Assembly (NCBI GenBank): GCA_902464645.1
Contig: CABQKL010000009.1
Coordinates: 1 to 34,097 of the forward strand
DNA length: 34,097 nt
Direction: 5' to 3'
From: an uncultured Collinsella sp.
GTDB lineage: Bacteria > Actinomycetota > Coriobacteriia > Coriobacteriales > Coriobacteriaceae
This document shows positions 30,635 to 34,097 of the stretch, in pieces. Position 1 is the first letter of the stretch. The number at the start of each line of letters is the position of its first letter. The notes under the pieces are model-generated. The model did no database searches. It was not told the origin of the DNA and saw nothing but the letters and a program-made list of their open reading frames with translations. The translations under genes and the position numbers were made by a program.

Positions 30635-31546
30635 ATGAACAACGGACTGTTTACGTACCTAGCAGCATTGCTATTGTTTGGCTCAAACGGCATCATCGCC
30701 GCTGCCATCGCGCTGCCGAGCTCCGATATCGTGCTCCTGCGCACGTTTTTGGGCGCACTCTCGCTTGTCACCGTCCTCGCCATCACCCAACGCCATAAGT
30801 TGCAGGCGCCATCTCGCCCCCGCGAAGCCGCAGCCCTTCTCCTCTCGGGAGCCGCGCTGGGCGCCAGCTGGATTTTTCTGTTCCGCGCCTACCAGACGCT
30901 CGGCGTCGGCATATCCTCGCTGCTGTACTACTGCGGCCCCATCATCGTTATGGCGCTCTCCCCGCTCATCTTTGGCGAAAAATTGACCGGTGGCAAAATC
31001 GCCGGCTTCATAGCTGTCGCCTGCGGCGCCTTCCTCATCGCGGCCCAAGGCCTCGGCGGCAATATGCCCATCGCAGGCATCGTGTGCGGCATCGCCTCGG
31101 CCTTCTGCTATGCATTGATGGTCATCGCCAGCAAGGGTGCGCCGCACATCGAGGGCCTCGAGAACTCCGCGCTCCAGGTGAGCGCCGCCTTTTTGACCGC
31201 GCTGGTCCTTACGCTCCTCACGCAGGGCGCCCCCTCATTCCTGTCCGCCGGCGTCGCCGCCAGTATTGATTGGCGCGCCGTCGTCATGCTCGGCGTCGTC
31301 AACACCGGCATCGGCTGCCTGCTCTACTTTAGCGCCGTCGCCAAACTGCCCGTCCAGACCGTCGCCGTCGTCGGCTACCTCGAGCCGCTTTCGGCGGTCG
31401 TGTTCTCGGCCGTCCTTTTGGGCGAAACCATAACACCGGTCCGCCTGATGGGCGCCGCGCTTATCATCGGCGGCGCGATTTTTTGCGAACTCGCCGGCAA
31501 ACGCGCAGACGCCAAAGCAAGCATCGCCCAAGCGGCACGTGCCTAA
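30635..31546 (+). CDS. EamA/DMT-family transporter
   Basis: A 303-residue membrane protein with ten predicted spans in two EamA repeats (the first from TYLAALLLFGSNGIIAAAIA, the second from GIVCGIASAFCYALMVIASK). Each repeat ends with the family's typical helix pair (LGVGISSLLYYCGPIIVMAL and LPVQTVAVVGYLEPLSAVVF). GAGGGGA lies about 7 bases before the ATG. It is likely an exporter of amino acids or similar metabolites, controlled by the divergent LysR gene. The last residues are a short cytoplasmic tail. Confidence 0.92.
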   Translation: MNNGLFTYLAALLLFGSNGIIAAAIALPSSDIVLLRTFLGALSLVTVLAITQRHKLQAPSRPREAAALLLSGAALGASWIFLFRAYQTLGVGISSLLYYCGPIIVMALSPLIFGEKLTGGKIAGFIAVACGAFLIAAQGLGGNMPIAGIVCGIASAFCYALMVIASKGAPHIEGLENSALQVSAAFLTALVLTLLTQGAPSFLSAGVAASIDWRAVVMLGVVNTGIGCLLYFSAVAKLPVQTVAVVGYLEPLSAVVFSAVLLGETITPVRLMGAALIIGGAIFCELAGKRADAKASIAQAARA

Positions 31547-31580
31547 AAGCCCCTGCTCTGAAATACTACCTGCGTATATG

Positions 31581-31604
31581 AATAATCCCCAGATGGGGAT
31601 TATT
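31581..31604. terminator. Hairpin between the EamA gene and kup
   Basis: AATAATCCCC and GGGGATTATT are perfect 10-bp arms with loop AGAT. No T run follows, so it is a weak or rho-assisted terminator, or a structure in the kup leader. A possible -10 (TATAAA near 31643) follows it. Confidence 0.45.
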
Positions 31605-31703
31605 GTCTAAAACACCCCGATGTGCCAAACTGCTCTTATATGTATAAAGATGGCATAAAGGTCTACTGCTCGTGGCAGAGGCCAGATGTCCAAGGGAGTC
31701 CAC

Positions 31704-33935
31704 GTGGCACACAACAAGCTGGAGGCAAGCCTCCAAGACCAGCGTAGTCAAGGCGGGCATGGAGCCATTCCCCTCTCCGCTGGCATGCTGCTCGTTACGC
31801 TCGGCGTCGTCTACGGTGACATCGGCACGAGCCCCATGTACACCATGAAATCAATCGTCGCCAACAACGGCGGCATCGGTACCGTCAGCGAGGACATGAT
31901 CTTGGGCGCGCTCTCGCTCGTCATCTGGACCATGACACTCGTGACCACGGTCAAGTACGTTGTAATCGCCATGAAGGCCGACAACCATAACGAGGGCGGC
32001 ATCTTCGCCCTGTTTAGCTTGGTGCGCAAAGTGGCGCCTTGGCTGATTCTTCCCGCCATGATCGGCGGCGCGGCGCTGCTCGCCGACGGCATCCTCACCC
32101 CCGCCGTCACGGTTACCACGGCCATTGAGGGCCTGCGCACTATCGAGTGGGGCCACGCGCTATTGGGTGACGGGCAAACCAACGTCATCATTATTACCAT
32201 CATCATTATCTGCGGCCTATTTGCCATGCAGCGCGCCGGTACCTCGTCGATCGGCAAGCTGTTCGGCCCGCTCATGACACTGTGGTTCCTGTTCCTGGCA
32301 GGCGCCGGCCTGTTCAACATGCTCGGCAACCTGTCCATCTTGCGCGCGCTCAACCCCATCCGCGGCATCATGTTCCTGTTCTCGCCCATCAACCACTCGG
32401 GCATCATGGTGCTCGGCTTTGTCTTTCTGTCGACGACCGGCGCCGAGGCGCTCTATTCGGACATGGGTCACGTGGGCAAAGCTAACATTTACGCATCCTG
32501 GCCGTTCGTAAAGGCGGCCCTTATCCTCAACTATCTGGGTCAGGGCGCTTGGCTGCTCGCCAATAACTCCAACCCCCAGATGCTCGCGATGGATATCGTC
32601 AACCCGTTCTATATGATGCTCCCCGAGCCCCTGCGCCCCTTTGCCATCGTGCTTTCGGCCGTAGCGGCCATCATCGCCTCGCAGGCGCTCATCACCGGCT
32701 CTTTCTCGCTGGTATCCGAGGCAACGCGCCTCAACCTTATGCCGCATCTGCGCATCCACTACCCCAGCGACACCAAGGGCCAGCTCTATATTCCGCTCGT
32801 CAACAACATCATGTGGGTCGGCTGCATCTTCATCGTGCTGCTGTTCCAAAACTCCGAGCGCATGGAGAGCGCCTACGGCCTCGCGATTACCGTGACCATG
32901 CTCATGACCACGACGCTTTTGACGAGCTACATTGCCGGCATCCTCAAGCACAAGCTGGGTGCCTGCGTCTTCGCCCTGCTCTTTGGTGCCATTGAGCTAT
33001 GCTTCTTCGCCTCGTGCCTCACCATGTTCTTTGACGGCGGCTACGTCATGATCTTCCTGGCCGCACTGCTGTTTGGCCTTATGTACGTGTGGCGCCGCGG
33101 CACCGCCATCGAGCGCACGCAGACGATTTTGCTGCCCGTCTCCAAGTACATCGACCAGCTCAACCGCCTGCGCAATGACGAGACCTACCCCGTGCTCGCC
33201 GACAATCTGGTGTTCCTCACCAACAGCCCCGACCCGCTCACGCTCGACCGCGACGTGCTCTATTCCATCCTGGACAAGCACCCCAAGCGCGCCAAGGCAT
33301 ATTGGTTCATCAACGTACACGTTACCGACGAGCCCTATACGCACGAGTATTCCGTTGAGACCTTTGGCACAGACTTCCTGTTCCGCGTGCGCTTGGACCT
33401 GGGCTTTAAGGTCAATCAGCGCATCAACGCCTACCTGCGCCAGATCGTTGGCGACCTGATGGCCTCGGGTGAGTTGCCGCCGCAGCACCACACCTACTCC
33501 ATCTACGAGACGCGCGGCAACGTGGGCGACTTCCGTTTTTGCATGCTGCGCAAGATGCTTGCCCCCGAAACGGACATCAACCGCAACGACCATCGCGTCA
33601 TGGCCATCAAGTACGCCGTCCGCCGCGCCTGCGGAAGCCCGGCACGTTGGTATGGTCTCGAGAACTCGGCCATCATCATCGAGTACGTGCCGCTGTTTGC
33701 CCGCATGCGTCCGGCAGTCAAACTCGTTCGCACCCAGGTGCCACTTGAAGTTCAAATCGAGGAAGCCGAGGAAATGGAAGTCGACATCTTCTCGGACGAC
33801 TTGGTCAACGGCAACGAAGCCGGTAGGAATATGAACGTCGATCCCACCGAGCTGCTCGAGAGCGTTGCCGATATGCCCGAACAGCAACAGCTCGACGGCT
33901 TCGAGAACGAACAACTCAACGACGCCAACTTCTAG
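31704..33935 (+). CDS. kup: KUP-family potassium uptake transporter
   Basis: A 743-residue KUP transporter (K+/H+ symport). The GTG at 31704 has GGGAG 5 bases upstream; an ATG six codons earlier (31686) is possible but its site is poorer. The family signature LGVVYGDIGTSPMYTMKS lies in span 1. Further family segments: NHNEGGIFALFSLV, LLADGILTPAVTVTTAIEGL, GTSSIGKLFGPLM, STTGAEALYSDMGHVGKANI, NYLGQGAWLL. About twelve spans are followed by a cytoplasmic domain from about residue 460. The last 60 residues are unusually acidic (EEAEEMEVDIFSDDL and onward). It is transcribed alone; no c-di-AMP riboswitch is recognised in its leader. Confidence 0.95.
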   Translation: MAHNKLEASLQDQRSQGGHGAIPLSAGMLLVTLGVVYGDIGTSPMYTMKSIVANNGGIGTVSEDMILGALSLVIWTMTLVTTVKYVVIAMKADNHNEGGIFALFSLVRKVAPWLILPAMIGGAALLADGILTPAVTVTTAIEGLRTIEWGHALLGDGQTNVIIITIIIICGLFAMQRAGTSSIGKLFGPLMTLWFLFLAGAGLFNMLGNLSILRALNPIRGIMFLFSPINHSGIMVLGFVFLSTTGAEALYSDMGHVGKANIYASWPFVKAALILNYLGQGAWLLANNSNPQMLAMDIVNPFYMMLPEPLRPFAIVLSAVAAIIASQALITGSFSLVSEATRLNLMPHLRIHYPSDTKGQLYIPLVNNIMWVGCIFIVLLFQNSERMESAYGLAITVTMLMTTTLLTSYIAGILKHKLGACVFALLFGAIELCFFASCLTMFFDGGYVMIFLAALLFGLMYVWRRGTAIERTQTILLPVSKYIDQLNRLRNDETYPVLADNLVFLTNSPDPLTLDRDVLYSILDKHPKRAKAYWFINVHVTDEPYTHEYSVETFGTDFLFRVRLDLGFKVNQRINAYLRQIVGDLMASGELPPQHHTYSIYETRGNVGDFRFCMLRKMLAPETDINRNDHRVMAIKYAVRRACGSPARWYGLENSAIIIEYVPLFARMRPAVKLVRTQVPLEVQIEEAEEMEVDIFSDDLVNGNEAGRNMNVDPTELLESVADMPEQQQLDGFENEQLNDANF

Positions 33936-33955
33936 CGACGTCACGAATCAACGGC

Positions 33956-33991
33956 AGCGGCCCTGCACCTCACGAGAGACGCAGGGCCGCT
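33956..33991. terminator. Bidirectional terminator after kup
   Basis: AGCGGCCCTGC and GCAGGGCCGCT are perfect 11-bp arms around a 14-base loop, followed by TTTGCATT on the plus strand. It lies between kup and a convergent minus-strand gene end. Confidence 0.75.
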
Positions 33992-34014
33992 TTGCATTGC
34001 AGTAAAGCTAACGG

Positions 34015-34097
34015 CTACGAACGACGCGGCTCGGGAACCACGAGCCTATCGGGGCTCGCGCCCTCGGCATCCATCAGGCTCACGTAGCGAATCGACG
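34015..34097 (-). CDS. 3' end of an unidentified minus-strand gene
   Basis: An open minus-strand frame enters from the right window edge and ends at a TAG at 34015-34017. The 27 visible residues read SIRYVSLMDAEG then ASPDRLVVPEPRRS. Convergence with kup across the terminator and the GC-rich codon use support a real gene. No family can be named from this fragment. Confidence 0.5.
   Translation of the reverse strand, partial: SIRYVSLMDAEGASPDRLVVPEPRRS

Noticed and set aside
31547..31703. c-di-AMP (ydaO-type) riboswitch before kup
   Set aside because: The leader is too short and shows only one simple hairpin, without the conserved ydaO core.

Overview
The window looks like a chromosomal segment of a high-GC, anaerobic gut actinobacterium of the class Coriobacteriia, most likely Collinsella or a close relative. 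The basis is protein character and layout: a rubredoxin-first rubrerythrin, PdxS/PdxT with a divergent MocR regulator, a bacterial Elp3, a KUP potassium transporter, strong GC bias, frequent GTG starts with good Shine-Dalgarno sites, and very short intergenic gaps. This assignment is an inference from family knowledge, not from a search. I see no tRNA, rRNA, CRISPR array, prophage or complete insertion sequence.

Layout. 1-3229: the 3' end of a BREX-type (BrxD/DUF2791-like) ATPase and a complete Lhr-like SF2 helicase, probably the end of a DNA-targeting or defence module that begins left of the window. 3356-9948: an RNA-modification neighbourhood holding elp3, a membrane-anchored spermidine-synthase-like protein, a Trm9/ALKBH8-like methyltransferase and trmB, interrupted by a membrane-anchored XRE regulator translationally coupled to a DUF4097 protein. 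10258-12939: a Ski2-like helicase. 13019-16051: a DUF2130 coiled-coil protein, then a three-gene operon of a HIRAN protein, a 59-residue protein and a metallophosphoesterase. 16176-19601: an iron-type alcohol dehydrogenase plus aldehyde dehydrogenase operon, divergent from rubrerythrin. 19732-21274: an endonuclease-like gene bracketed by two copies of a 123-bp repeat. 21263-24346: pdxR divergent from pdxS-pdxT. 24693-27139: a MarR-like protein with an RGG tail, and a 14-TM MFS exporter. 27344-31546: a deformylase-like gene, an XRE-AlaA fusion, and a LysR/EamA divergent pair. 31704-33935: kup. The last bases hold the 3' end of an unidentified minus-strand gene.

The most unusual content is non-coding. 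(1) A 123-bp element occurs three times (10014, 19732, 21152), all in the same orientation and with no length change. Its ends are inverted repeats of CTAAGTGAGTAG, which carries a stop codon in each of the three frames (TAA, TGA, TAG). Two host genes use that end as their own stop codon. (2) A second element of about 150 bp occurs twice (24541 and 27823), each just after the stop of a minus-strand gene. The two copies keep the same four-stem plan, bulge and tetraloop while most stem bases differ in a pair-preserving way, so it looks like a structured RNA or RNA-like repeat. (3) Several GGGAC-containing palindromes sit in gaps between genes and resemble REP elements.

The most unusual coding observations are the XRE-AlaA fusion, which keeps a strong internal ribosome site and ATG exactly where a 405-residue stand-alone AlaA would begin, and the co-occurrence of Elp3 with a Trm9-like methyltransferase, which suggests a eukaryote-like wobble-uridine pathway in a bacterium.
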